In this document: positions 17,775-26,501 of the stretch, piece by piece
How positions within the stretch are numbered: position 1 is the stretch's first letter
How the letters are laid out: every line of letters begins with the position of its first letter
Assembly (NCBI RefSeq): GCF_030268685.1
Contig: NZ_BSRQ01000005.1
Location: forward strand, 62,001-126,000
From: Microtetraspora sp. NBRC 13810
GTDB taxonomy: Bacteria; Actinomycetota; Actinomycetes; Streptosporangiales; Streptosporangiaceae
DNA: 64,000 bases
Direction of reading: 5' to 3'
Made by a program: the position numbers and the translations under genes
Notes under the pieces: generated by a model
Databases searched by the model: none
What the model was told of the DNA's origin: nothing
The model's input: only the letters and a program-made list of their open reading frames with translations

Positions 17775-19142
17775 TCAGCCGTACATGCCGGGGACGGTGG
17801 TCGTGCCGTCCTTGACCGCGTGCAGGGCGCCCCGGTCGTCTCGCCACAGGCGCCAGCCGTCCTGGCCGCCGGTGTACCAGGTGGGGGGTGCGCCGGTGGT
17901 GCCGGCGACCCGCTTTCCGGTGGCGAGGTCGTACTCGCAGACCGCGGCGACCGAGTAGAAGCCGGTCGGCTGGCCCTTGATGCCCAGCGGCTTGGGGTCG
18001 GTGACGCAGAACGACCAGCCGCGCTGCTCCTTGGCCGGCACCGCCTTGCCGCTGGTCAGGTTGTAGACCGTGCCCGGCTGGTCGTGCTTGAGGAAGCCGA
18101 TCCGGTCCATCCGCTGCGGGAAGGCGAGCCACCAGCCGGATCCGGGCACCTCGGCGGCGCCGATCTGGCCGAGCACCCGCCCGGTCTCCGCGTCGAGCCT
18201 GGCGAAGCCGCCGTACTGCCCCTGGCCGTCCACCGGGCGGACCACCGGCGCGTGGCCGGGGCTGCCGCTGGGATAGACGCGGACCACGGAGGGCCGCATC
18301 CAGTTGACCGTGCCGTCGGCGATCTTCATGGAGAAGACGCCGAAGGTGGAGGTCTTCTTGCTTCCGGGGCTGGTGTACGGCGCGACGTAGCCGACGAGGT
18401 TGTCGCCGACGGCGCCGAAGGACCAGCCGCCGGACAGGTCCACGCCCGGCCCGAGGGCCTGCGCGACCGGCTGCCGCCACAGCCGCTTGCCGGTCTTCGC
18501 CTCGTACGCCTCGACCACCGGGTGCTCGGCCAGGCGCATCAGCACCACCCGGGTGTCGTCGGCCCACTCCACCTCGGCGATGCCGGACAGCCGCCACAGC
18601 GTCCTGCCGGTGGCGGGATCCAGCACCACCATCCGGGCCGAGGACAGCGCCGTGTGCTCGGACAGGCACAGGTAAGGCCCGCAGCGCTGCGGGCCGAAGG
18701 TCGAGTGCACCGGTCTGGTCCAGGTCTGTCTGCCGGTACGGGCGTCGCGGGCGACCAGGGTGGCCCGCCACCTGCCCTTCTTGACCGGATCGGCCTTGAC
18801 CGGATCGACGGAGGCCACGACGCCGCGCCCCGCGCCGGTGGGCACGGCGGCGGGCGGTGAGACGCCCATCCCGGGCAGCCGGCCGGCCAGGGTGGCGGGG
18901 GCGCCCCACAGCTTCTCGCCGGAGACGAGGTCCACGGCGACGGTCTCCAGGGAGCCGCCCGCCGTGAGGGAGGTCGTCGCGGCGACACCCGCCGCGACGG
19001 TGGTGCGGCTGACCGCGTTGACCCGGTCGTTGGTCCAGGTGGGGTGCACTTCCGTGGCGGCGTCGCTGCCTGAGCAACCGGGCACGCAGAGCACGCCGAC
19101 CAGCGTCACAGCCGTCTTCCTGTTAGGCCGGATCACGGGCAT
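17775..19142 (-). CDS. PQQ-like beta-propeller lipoprotein
   Basis: A 455-aa extracytoplasmic lipoprotein; ATG 19142 with GGAGTGA upstream (the open frame continues further but lacks a better start). The signal peptide ends in VPGC (Cys23). The body has repeated seven-bladed propeller strands with the PQQ-like pattern (DLVSGEKLWG, DARTGRQTW, DPATGRTLWR, EAKTGKRLWR, DAETGRVLGQ, DLATGKRVAG). Likely a surface-exposed binding or scaffold protein rather than a dehydrogenase, since no catalytic PQQ site is apparent. Transcribed in the same direction as the SGNH gene, 53 nt downstream of it. Confidence 0.85.
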   Translation of the reverse strand: MPVIRPNRKTAVTLVGVLCVPGCSGSDAATEVHPTWTNDRVNAVSRTTVAAGVAATTSLTAGGSLETVAVDLVSGEKLWGAPATLAGRLPGMGVSPPAAVPTGAGRGVVASVDPVKADPVKKGRWRATLVARDARTGRQTWTRPVHSTFGPQRCGPYLCLSEHTALSSARMVVLDPATGRTLWRLSGIAEVEWADDTRVVLMRLAEHPVVEAYEAKTGKRLWRQPVAQALGPGVDLSGGWSFGAVGDNLVGYVAPYTSPGSKKTSTFGVFSMKIADGTVNWMRPSVVRVYPSGSPGHAPVVRPVDGQGQYGGFARLDAETGRVLGQIGAAEVPGSGWWLAFPQRMDRIGFLKHDQPGTVYNLTSGKAVPAKEQRGWSFCVTDPKPLGIKGQPTGFYSVAAVCEYDLATGKRVAGTTGAPPTWYTGGQDGWRLWRDDRGALHAVKDGTTTVPGMYG

Positions 19143-19195
19143 TTCACTCCAATGTGGACTAAGAGTGACGACCGTGAAGCGGAGGGTGGCCGGGA

Positions 19196-20188
19196 TCAGG
19201 CGTCGCGAGGCATCGTCCCCAGACGCCGGTGGAACAGCGAGGCCCATCGTCCGTAGGGCCCGACCGCCCGGCCGGCGACACGGGTCTCGGCGACCTCGGT
19301 GCCAGGCTCCTCCGCGGCCAGGGCCGCCGCGAGGTAAATCGATTGCGATCCTTCGCCATGCCGAGGCTCGGGCTCGGGCCAAAGTCCCAACGCGGCGCAT
19401 ACAGACGGTAGCACCGCGTAAGCAGCCTGTTGGTAACCTCGGGCAGATGGGTGATATCTGTCGGGTCGAAACATCTCGGTGGGGTTTGTCGCGAATACCG
19501 GACCCAGTAGGTCGGCGAAGGCCACGGTGCGCCCGCCGGCCTCGACCACCGCGATCGTCTGCGCGGCGGCCAGCTCCCGGGACCACCGCCGGGTGATCCA
19601 CCGTAGCGGCTGCGCGATCGGCCGCACCGTGCCGAGATCCGGGCAGGTCCCCACCACCACCTGCGTCCCGGCCTCCCGCAGCCGCCGGACCGCGTTCTGC
19701 AGGTGCCGCACGGCGTCCGCCGGCCTGGCCCGGGTGGTGACGTCGTTCGCGCCGATGAAGATGACCGCGACATCCGGGGCGGGACCACCCAGCACCTGGT
19801 CCACCTGGGCGGCCAGCTCGGCCGACGCCGCGCCGGACCGGCCCGCCACGGTGAGCAGCACGGGCCGCTCGGCGATCGAGGCGAGCCCGCCGGCCAGCAT
19901 CACGCCCGGCGTGTGCGCGGGGTCGTCCATGCCGAGCCCCACCGAGGTCGAGTCGCCGAGCATGACCAGCCTGAGCGGCTCGCCCGCGGGCTCCGAGGCC
20001 GAGTAGACCCCGTCGGAGGGCGGGCCCTCCGTGCCGTGCGGGTTGCCCACCATGCGGCGGGCGACCAGGGCTTCGGCCAGCAGCAGCCCGTAGGCCAGGC
20101 CGCCGATCGCGGTCAGCCCGCCGCCGCCGACCGCCGCCGCGGTCGCGATCTTCCGTGCCGCATGCGCCACACCGGGTGTCCAGATCAC
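19196..20188 (-). CDS. SGNH/GDSL-type hydrolase with N-terminal membrane anchor
   Basis: A 330-aa protein with a GTG start at 20188. One hydrophobic segment (about residues 12-38) suggests an anchor or uncleaved signal. Block I MLGDSTSVGLG (catalytic Ser near 79), block III GANDVT and block V DRYHPSARG (catalytic Asp-His) form a complete SGNH esterase active site. The substrate is unknown. Upstream lies the divergent cystathionine beta-synthase gene. Confidence 0.9.
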   Translation of the reverse strand: MIWTPGVAHAARKIATAAAVGGGGLTAIGGLAYGLLLAEALVARRMVGNPHGTEGPPSDGVYSASEPAGEPLRLVMLGDSTSVGLGMDDPAHTPGVMLAGGLASIAERPVLLTVAGRSGAASAELAAQVDQVLGGPAPDVAVIFIGANDVTTRARPADAVRHLQNAVRRLREAGTQVVVGTCPDLGTVRPIAQPLRWITRRWSRELAAAQTIAVVEAGGRTVAFADLLGPVFATNPTEMFRPDRYHPSARGYQQAAYAVLPSVCAALGLWPEPEPRHGEGSQSIYLAAALAAEEPGTEVAETRVAGRAVGPYGRWASLFHRRLGTMPRDA

Positions 20189-20321
20189 CTGCGCGTCCCC
20201 CTCGTCACCTCGCGGCGGTAGCGTTTGTCGTGAAAACCGGCCGAGCTTCCCTTAACCTTTCGGGACCGCGGCCCTATTGAAGCTGACAAAGCTTAAGTAA
20301 ATAAGGTGGTATCGAATCGCC

Positions 20322-21692
20322 GTGCGCGTACACGACTCGTTGATCGAACTTATGGGGAACACCCCTCTGGTACGACTCCACCGGGTGACCGGCGGGGCGT
20401 CCGCCCAGCTCCTGGCCAAGGTGGAGTACTTCAACCCCGGCGGCTCGGTAAAGGACCGGATCGCCGTGAGAATGATCGAGGCCGCGGAGCGGTCGGGCGC
20501 GCTCAAGCCCGGCGGCACGATCGTCGAGCCCACCTCCGGAAACACCGGGGTGGGCCTGGCCATCGTGGCGCAGAAAAAAGGATATCGCTGCCTGTTCGTC
20601 GTCCCCGACAAGGTCGCGCAGGACAAGATCGCGGTGCTGCGCGCCTACGGTGCGGAGGTGGTCGTCTGCCCCACCGCCGTCTCCCCGGACCATCCCGACT
20701 CCTACTACTCCGTCTCTGATCGGCTTGCCCGTGAGACGCCCAACGCCTGGAAGCCCGACCAGTATTCCAATCCGGACAATCCGGCCAGTCACTACCATTC
20801 CACCGGTCCGGAGATCTGGGAACAGACCGAGGGGCGGATCACCCACTTCGTGGCCGGGATCGGCACCGGCGGGACGATCAGTGGCACCGGGCGCTACCTC
20901 AAGGAGGTCTCCGGCGGCCGCGTGAAGATCATCGGGGCCGACCCCGAGGGCTCGGTCTACTCCGGCGGCAGCGGCCGGCCGTACCTGGTGGAGGGCGTCG
21001 GCGAGGACATCTGGCCGGAGACCTACGACACCACGGTCTGCGACGAGATCATCGCCGTCTCCGACAAGGACTCCTTCGGCATGACCCGGCGGCTCGCCCG
21101 CGAGGAGGCCCTGCTGGTGGGCGGCTCCTGCGGCATGGCCGTGGTCGCGGCGGTCAAGGTCGCCGCGCAGGCCGGGCCGGACGACGTCGTCGTGGTGCTG
21201 CTGCCGGACGGGGGCCGGGGCTACCTGTCGAAGATCTTCAACGACGACTGGATGGCCGACTACGGCTTCCTCACCTCGCCGGGCGACGAGAGCCTGGTCC
21301 GCGAGGTGCTCAACCGCAAGTCCACCGGGATGCCGCAGTTCGTGCACACCCACCCGCACGAGTCGGTCGCCACGGCGATCTCGATCATGCGGGAGTACGG
21401 CGTCTCGCAGCTCCCGGTGATGAAGGAGGAGCCTCCGGTCATGGCCGCCGAGGTGATCGGCTCGATCGTGGAGCGCGACCTGCTCGACGCGCTCTACCGC
21501 GGGCGGGTCGGTCTGGAGGACCCGCTGGCCGCGCACATGTCCCACCCGCTGCCCATGATCGGCGCGGGCGAGCCGGTGTCCGGCGCGGTCGAGGCGCTGG
21601 AGAAGGCCGACGCCGCCGTCGTCCTCGACGACGGCAAGCCCGTCGGCCTCATCACCCGCCAGGACCTCCTCGCCTTCCTCGCCAACCACTGA
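20322..21692 (+). CDS. cbs: cystathionine beta-synthase
   Basis: A 456-aa PLP enzyme condensing serine and homocysteine to cystathionine. The PLP lysine lies in NPGGSVKDRIAVRM (about residue 44) and the phosphate loop is TSGNTG. A tandem CBS-domain pair occupies about residues 335-456 (TAISIMREYGVSQLPVM and a second copy), which distinguishes it from plain cysteine synthases. Paired with the gamma-synthase/lyase gene at 23288, it gives a complete reverse transsulfuration route. A hairpin terminator follows. Confidence 0.93.
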   Translation: MRVHDSLIELMGNTPLVRLHRVTGGASAQLLAKVEYFNPGGSVKDRIAVRMIEAAERSGALKPGGTIVEPTSGNTGVGLAIVAQKKGYRCLFVVPDKVAQDKIAVLRAYGAEVVVCPTAVSPDHPDSYYSVSDRLARETPNAWKPDQYSNPDNPASHYHSTGPEIWEQTEGRITHFVAGIGTGGTISGTGRYLKEVSGGRVKIIGADPEGSVYSGGSGRPYLVEGVGEDIWPETYDTTVCDEIIAVSDKDSFGMTRRLAREEALLVGGSCGMAVVAAVKVAAQAGPDDVVVVLLPDGGRGYLSKIFNDDWMADYGFLTSPGDESLVREVLNRKSTGMPQFVHTHPHESVATAISIMREYGVSQLPVMKEEPPVMAAEVIGSIVERDLLDALYRGRVGLEDPLAAHMSHPLPMIGAGEPVSGAVEALEKADAAVVLDDGKPVGLITRQDLLAFLANH

Positions 21693-21701
21693 TCCGACAC
21701 C

Positions 21702-21727
21702 CTCCCCGCCGCGGACCCGGCGGGGAG
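21702..21727 (+). terminator. terminator after cystathionine beta-synthase gene
   Basis: 10-bp stem CTCCCCGCCG / CGGCGGGGAG with a 6-nt loop, 10 nt after the stop. Confidence 0.75.
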
Positions 21728-21784
21728 CCCTCCCACCCCGCCGCGGCCCTGGGGGGGAGCCCTCCCACCCCGCCGCGGCCCTGG
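21722..21784. repeat. 31-nt direct repeat, two copies
   Basis: Copies at 21722-21752 and 21754-21784 are identical, with a 32-nt period, in the gap between two convergent genes. The left copy overlaps the terminator stem. Confidence 0.9.
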
Positions 21785-21840
21785 CCGAGGCGCGTCTCCG
21801 TCTCCGTCCCCGGTGGCGGCTTCCGCCGCGCGGGGCGGGG

Positions 21841-23007
21841 TCAGCTCGGGAAGTCGGCGAGGACCTGCCAGCAGCCGTCCGGGGTGGGGCCCGCGACGAG
21901 CTGGCCGCCGAGGGCCTCCACCCGTTCGGCCATGCCCACCAGCCCGAACCCGCCGCCCAGGCGGGCGAGGCGGGCGTCGGAGGCGGAGCCGTGGTTGCGG
22001 ATCCTCAGCACCACCCTGTCCCGCACCACCCGCAGGTCCACCTGCACCCAGCCGGCGTCCGGCGCGTGCCGGCGGACGTTGGTCAGCGACTCCTGGAGCA
22101 CGCGGTGCAGGGTGGTCACCACCTCCGGCGGCAGGGTGTCCTCGCCGATGCCCTGCCCGATCTCGAACGTCACCCGGGGAGTGCCCGAGGCGCCGAACCG
22201 CTCGGCGAGGACCCGGAGATCGACGAGCCGGGTGCCGGGCGCGCGGGTCGCGTCCTCCTGCGCGCGCAGGACGCTGACCAGGCGGCGCATCGAGGTCAGC
22301 GCGTCGGCGCCGGCGGTGGCGATCGCGTCGAGGGCGGGCACCACCGCCGCGGGTTTCTGTTCGGCGACCGTGCGCGCCGCCTGCGCCTGCACGACGATGC
22401 CGGTGATGTGGTGGGCGACGAGGTCGTGCAGCTCCCTGGCCAGCTCCAGGCGCTCCGCCCGCCGTACGGCGTGCACGGCCTCGCGGCGGCGTTCGAGCTG
22501 GAAGCGCAGGTAGGCGCCGACGCCCGCCGCCACCGCCCAGGCGACCAGCACCAGGAACCCCAGCATGAGGCCCGGCGTGGGACCGGGACCCGAGCGCCCG
22601 GTGGACCCCGCCACCAGCACGATCATCGACGCGCCGGCCAGCAGCGCGGCCTTGCTGACCGGCTCGACCCAGCGCAGCACGCTGATCGTGAGCACCAGGA
22701 TGCAGCCGGTCTCGGCGAATCCCGGCGGGGTCTGCACGTGGGTGACCGCGATCGTGATCGACACCGCCAGCGACAGCCCGAGCAGCACCAGGAACCCCGG
22801 CACCCGGTAGGACCGCCGCGTCATCAGCGCCACCATCCCGGCCGCGCCGAGCAGCGGGACCGTGGCGTTCAGGGCCGGCGTCTCCGACTGCAGGGCGGAG
22901 CCGAACGCCAGCAGGACGTCCAGCAGGAGCAGCAGCGACAGCCAGCCGATCAACGCGATCTCGCTGAGCCGGCGCACCCAGCTCACGACCCTGTGCATGT
23001 CCGCCAC
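21841..23007 (-). CDS. NarL-type sensor histidine kinase (orphan)
   Basis: A 388-aa membrane kinase. Several N-terminal membrane helices fill about residues 15-170. Then comes a HisKA_3 box LARELHDLVAHHITG with phospho-acceptor His near 211, and a HATPase_c domain (LQESLTNVRRHA N-box, GGGFGLVGMAERV G-box). ATG 23007 is used; ATG 22998 is also possible. No response regulator gene lies next to it, which is unusual for this class. Its promoter region faces the cystathionine gamma-synthase gene and contains the 22-bp tandem array. Confidence 0.9.
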   Translation of the reverse strand: MADMHRVVSWVRRLSEIALIGWLSLLLLLDVLLAFGSALQSETPALNATVPLLGAAGMVALMTRRSYRVPGFLVLLGLSLAVSITIAVTHVQTPPGFAETGCILVLTISVLRWVEPVSKAALLAGASMIVLVAGSTGRSGPGPTPGLMLGFLVLVAWAVAAGVGAYLRFQLERRREAVHAVRRAERLELARELHDLVAHHITGIVVQAQAARTVAEQKPAAVVPALDAIATAGADALTSMRRLVSVLRAQEDATRAPGTRLVDLRVLAERFGASGTPRVTFEIGQGIGEDTLPPEVVTTLHRVLQESLTNVRRHAPDAGWVQVDLRVVRDRVVLRIRNHGSASDARLARLGGGFGLVGMAERVEALGGQLVAGPTPDGCWQVLADFPS

Positions 23008-23070
23008 ATCCCGAGCCTAGGCCGCCGGGCCCGCCCGCCGGATCCACCGAAAGGCCGACTCCGCCGCCAG

Positions 23071-23202
23071 GATGCCCCGCTCACGTCGCCACGATGCCCC
23101 GCTCACGTCGCCACGATGCCCCGCTCACGTCGCCACGATGCCCCGCTCACGTCGCCACGATGCCCCGCTCACGTCGCCACGATGCTGCGGGAGCACCGCC
23201 AC
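23071..23202. repeat. 22-bp tandem repeat array between divergent promoters
   Basis: Five identical 22-nt units (23071-23180) are followed by a degenerate sixth (23181-23202) and a partial seventh. Each unit starts GATGCCCCGCTCACG and ends TCGCCAC. The period is close to two DNA turns. It lies between the histidine kinase start (23007) and the cystathionine gamma-synthase start (23288). There are no spacers, so it is not a CRISPR. Confidence 0.97.
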
Positions 23203-23287
23203 GATGCCGCGAGACCGCCGTCCGGGCGCCGGGGGCGGCGGTGACCGGGAGCGTTCGTGCGGGCAGGGGAGGGTACGGTGACTGGAT

Positions 23288-24427
23288 ATGAGCAATGGTT
23301 TCGAGACTCTCGCCATTCACGCAGGTCAGCAGCCTGACCCCGTGACCGGCGCGGTCGTTCCGCCGATCTACGCCACTTCCACCTACAAGCAGGACGGGGT
23401 GGGCGGCCTCCGGTCGGGATATGAGTACAGCCGGTCGGGCAACCCGACCAGGACGGCGTTGGAGGAATGCCTGGCCGCGATCGAGGGCGGCACGAGGGGT
23501 CTCGCGTTCGCCTCGGGGCTCGCGGCCGAGGACGCGCTGCTCCGCGCCGTGTGCGCGCCCGGTGACCACGTGCTGATCCCCGGAGACGCGTACGGCGGGA
23601 CCTACCGGTTGTTCGCCCGGGTGTTCTCCCGCTGGGGCCTGGCCTATGACCCGGTGCCGCTGAACGACATCGACGCGGTGCGGGCGGCCATCCGGCCGGA
23701 GACCAAGGTCATCTGGGTGGAGACGCCGACCAACCCGCTCCTCGGCATCGCCGACATCGCGGCTCTGGCCTCCGTCGCGCACGAGGCGGGCGCGCTGCTG
23801 GTGGTGGACAACACCTTCGCCTCGCCGTACCTTCAGCAGCCGCTGGGACTCGGGGCGGACATCGTGGTGCACTCCACCACGAAGTACGTCGGTGGGCACT
23901 CGGACGTGGTCGGCGGCGCGCTGATCGTCAGGGACAGCGGGCTCGGCGAGGACCTCGCCTACCACCAGAACGCGATGGGCGCGGTCGCCGGGCCGTTCGA
24001 CGCCTGGCTGACGCTGCGCGGCGTCAAGACGCTCGGCGTGCGGATGGACCGGCACTGCGACAACGCCGAGCGGGTGGTCGAGCTGCTGACCGCGCACCCG
24101 AAGGTCACCAAGGTGCTCTACCCCGGTCTGCCCGACCACCCCGGGCACGAGGTGGCCGCCAAGCAGATGAAGCGGTTCGGCGGCATGGTGTCCTTCCAGG
24201 TGGCCGGGGGCGAGGAGGAGGCCGTCGCCATCTGCGACCGGACCGAGATCTTCACCCTGGGCGAGTCGCTCGGCGGAGTCGAGTCGCTCATCGAGCACCC
24301 CGGCCGGATGACCCACGCCTCGGTGGCCGGCTCGGCCCTGGAGGTCCCCGGCGACCTGGTCCGGCTGTCGGTCGGCATCGAATCGGTGGACGACCTGCTC
24401 GCCGACCTCACCCGGGCCCTCGGCTGA
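23288..24427 (+). CDS. metB: cystathionine gamma-synthase / gamma-lyase
   Basis: A 379-aa Cys/Met-metabolism PLP enzyme. PLP lysine in VHSTTKYVGGHSDVVGG (about residue 199); other family motifs are YEYSRSGNPTRTALE and SLGGVESLIEHP. It makes cystathionine from an acylated homoserine and cysteine, or cleaves cystathionine to cysteine. Sequence alone does not separate synthase from lyase. The nearby cystathionine beta-synthase gene favours the lyase direction in vivo (inference). Confidence 0.92.
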   Translation: MSNGFETLAIHAGQQPDPVTGAVVPPIYATSTYKQDGVGGLRSGYEYSRSGNPTRTALEECLAAIEGGTRGLAFASGLAAEDALLRAVCAPGDHVLIPGDAYGGTYRLFARVFSRWGLAYDPVPLNDIDAVRAAIRPETKVIWVETPTNPLLGIADIAALASVAHEAGALLVVDNTFASPYLQQPLGLGADIVVHSTTKYVGGHSDVVGGALIVRDSGLGEDLAYHQNAMGAVAGPFDAWLTLRGVKTLGVRMDRHCDNAERVVELLTAHPKVTKVLYPGLPDHPGHEVAAKQMKRFGGMVSFQVAGGEEEAVAICDRTEIFTLGESLGGVESLIEHPGRMTHASVAGSALEVPGDLVRLSVGIESVDDLLADLTRALG

Positions 24428-24476
24428 GCCGTACTCCGCCGCCGCGCGGGCCGGTGGGCCGCCGCCCCGGCTGAGG

Positions 24477-24896
24477 TCAGTTGAACCAGACCATCAGCAC
24501 CAGGATCACCAGCCAGATCAGGGCCACCACCCCGGCCAGCGCGGCGATCCGCCCGGTCTGCACCTTCGCGTCGTCGTCCGCGGTCTCCGTGGAGAGCACC
24601 CGGACGGCGGTGCGCAGGTCGCGTTCGATGAGCACGAGCAGCACGATCGCGACGACGAAGAGCGTCATCGACACGGTCAGGTACGGCTTGCCCAGATCGG
24701 ACCCGCCGAGCCCGAGACCGACGATGAGCACGCCCAGCGCGCCGAGCCCGTAGATCCGCGTGCTTCTCTGCAGGAACCGCAGGAGGCCGACCTCCTTGGC
24801 CCGGATCGCCCGCGGCGCGGCCATGGTGACCGCCGTGAGCGGGCCCAGCGTGAAGATCGCGAAACCGATGTGCAGCACGAGCAGCAGGGTCGTCAT
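24477..24896 (-). CDS. four-helix integral membrane protein (DUF2269-like)
   Basis: A 139-aa protein with four predicted membrane helices (about residues 3-25, 48-65, 74-92, 115-137). Conserved-looking polar residues occur near the first helix (LHIGFAIFTLGPLTAV, with His9). The overall pattern resembles the DUF2269/predicted integral membrane family of actinobacteria. No function can be assigned. Convergent with the metB-like gene. Confidence 0.75.
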   Translation of the reverse strand: MTTLLLVLHIGFAIFTLGPLTAVTMAAPRAIRAKEVGLLRFLQRSTRIYGLGALGVLIVGLGLGGSDLGKPYLTVSMTLFVVAIVLLVLIERDLRTAVRVLSTETADDDAKVQTGRIAALAGVVALIWLVILVLMVWFN

Positions 24897-25521
24897 GCGG
24901 GAGAGGCTATCCGGTCACCTCTCCCCTGGGTGATCTCCCGCCACCCCCTGTTTCCGGAACGTCACGGTTCCGTGGGCGGTTAATGACACGATGTCCGAGA
25001 CATCCGGGTCAGGTGGCCGGTATGGCGTCTGGGGCGAGCCGCTGGTGTGGGGTGTCTGGGGGGTGGGGGGCGTCGGGGGTGCGGCGCTGGGATGTCGGTG
25101 TCGGACCGCTGGCGTGGTGTCGGCCATCTCGGACACCCCCCACCGGTCCACCCAGACACCACACCGGCCATCCGCCCCTCGGCGTCGGATCCACCCCGCT
25201 GGCGGTCCAGCTCGGTGTCTCAAACACCACTTCCGTTCATCCGCCCCTCGGCAACGGCTCCACCACGCTGGCATCCGCCTCTGCGACTCAGGCACCGCTT
25301 ACGGCCATCCGATCCCCGGCATCGGATCCAGCACGCTGGCAGTCCGCCTCGGCGACTCGGACACAACTCCGCCAGTCCGTCCCTGACGGCGTCTCAGGAG
25401 ACACACCAGCGGCCCGATCCATGCGCCCCAGACACCAACCCCGGCGACCCGAACGACTGCACCTGGCAGCCCGACCCCCACGCCCCAGTTGGCTGCCGGG
25501 GTGGTCTCTGAGGTGTCCGGG
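24897..25521. other. accessory intergenic region with degenerate repeats
   Basis: About 620 nt with several overlapping long open frames on both strands, none with convincing codon bias, start or family match. It contains three imperfect 68-nt tandem units (25169-25372). It also contains complementary segments near 25030-25060 and 25145-25168 that could pair as a long imperfect hairpin. I regard it as non-coding. Confidence 0.6.
25169..25372. repeat. three imperfect 67-69-nt tandem repeats
   Basis: Units start at 25169, 25238 and 25306, each opening CATCCG and carrying a shared (G/C)TCCA(C/G)C(C/A)CGCTGGC core. Divergence between units is roughly a third of positions by eye. Confidence 0.8.
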
Positions 25522-25692
25522 TCAGGCCGGCGGCAGGGGTTCCAGGGGGTGGGCGTTGTGCAGGGGATCGGTTGGGGTGATCTTGGCGGTGGGTGTGCGG
25601 GGCTTTCTGGTACGGGAGAGCGAGCCCAGGCACATTTCGTAGGACAGGCACGTGATCGAGATCGCCGCGAGGATGACGATCAAGGCGATCAT
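25522..25692 (-). CDS. 56-aa single-pass membrane protein
   Basis: A small gene with an excellent ribosome binding site: AAGGAGGG ends 5 nt before ATG 25692. The product is MIALIVILAAISITCLSYEM, then a basic Arg/Lys segment (SRTRKPRTPT) and a Pro-rich cytoplasmic or extracellular tail. There is one membrane helix with a Cys at residue 15 and another at 21. Third codon positions are strongly C/G. No homologue was recognised. It is divergent from the DUF6292-like gene. Confidence 0.7.
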   Translation of the reverse strand: MIALIVILAAISITCLSYEMCLGSLSRTRKPRTPTAKITPTDPLHNAHPLEPLPPA

Positions 25693-25928
25693 CCGGTTCC
25701 CTCCTTTCGCGGCGTGTGACCGGCCGGAGAATGTTCCCCCTGTTGAGATGCGTCACCATCGGGATTTGTTCGCGGTCGGCGGTCGTGGATCCGCGGATTC
25801 GCGCCGGAGCACAGGTCGCCGGTGAGTAGGATCACTCACGGGTTCGCTCACCGGTATTGAGCGTTTGGAAACACGATCATGGGCGGGTTTTGCCCGCCGT
25901 GGCACTAGCACTAGGGGGTGCCGATCCC

Positions 25929-26501
25929 TTGACGGTCAAGCACGTCGAGCCGTTCACCGACGAGTGGCGGCAGCAGCCGGGCTCCTACCTCAGGCAGGTG
26001 GTCGAGGCCCTGGGCGGCGAGGTCGACGACTGGTGGGAAGGGCCGTGCGACCCCCGCCGAGCCACCGTCCGCCTGACCGACGGCACCTTCCTCATCTGGG
26101 ACGAGGAGAGCGGCTGGCGCCACGGCACCGCCACCGACGAAGCCCACACGAGCTCTGACACGCACACGACCGCTCCCATGCACGCGGCTGCTTCCGCGCA
26201 CACGGCCGCTTCTGCGCAGATGGGCTCTCCCGTGCACGCGGCTGCTTCCGCGCAGGCGGCTGCTTCCGCGCGGCCGATCGCTTCCGCGCAGACGGTCGCC
26301 CCCGCGCTGACCGGCGTACGCTACCTCGGCGGAGGCGTCCTGCCCCGCCCCGACCGGGTCCCCGCCGCCCTGGCCGACGCCCGCGCCGGAGTCGGCAACA
26401 GCACCGCCTGGCGCCCCTGCTACCGCTCCCACCGCCGCTGCCACGACGGCTTCGACCTCGCCTTGGCCGCCTACACCCCACACACCTACGCCACCTCCTG
26501 A
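25929..26501 (+). CDS. DUF6292-like protein with Ala-rich repeat insert
   Basis: A 190-aa protein. The TTG at 25929 is chosen because AGGGGG lies 11 nt upstream (25912-25917); a TTG at 25857 is open but has no ribosome binding site. The first 75 residues match the DUF6292 style (YLRQVVEALGGEVDDWWEGP, then DPRRATVRLTDGTFLIWDEE and SGWRHG). Residues about 75-125 are a low-complexity insert of repeated A-A-A-S-A and I-A-S-A-Q units, encoded by near-identical 24-30-nt repeats. The tail is Arg- and Tyr-rich. DUF6292 has no known function. Confidence 0.7.
   Translation: MTVKHVEPFTDEWRQQPGSYLRQVVEALGGEVDDWWEGPCDPRRATVRLTDGTFLIWDEESGWRHGTATDEAHTSSDTHTTAPMHAAASAHTAASAQMGSPVHAAASAQAAASARPIASAQTVAPALTGVRYLGGGVLPRPDRVPAALADARAGVGNSTAWRPCYRSHRRCHDGFDLALAAYTPHTYATS

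Noticed and set aside
21722-21784. Two 31-nt direct repeats as traces of a mobile element
   Set aside because: They lie within a terminator-rich gap, are adjacent, and enclose nothing; local duplication is sufficient.
23071-23202. Possible CRISPR array
   Set aside because: Units are contiguous with no spacers, and there are no cas genes nearby.
24983-25642. 219-codon open frame in the repeat region
   Set aside because: Composition is driven by the 68-nt repeats, several frames are equally open, and the real signal there is the 56-aa gene on the opposite strand.
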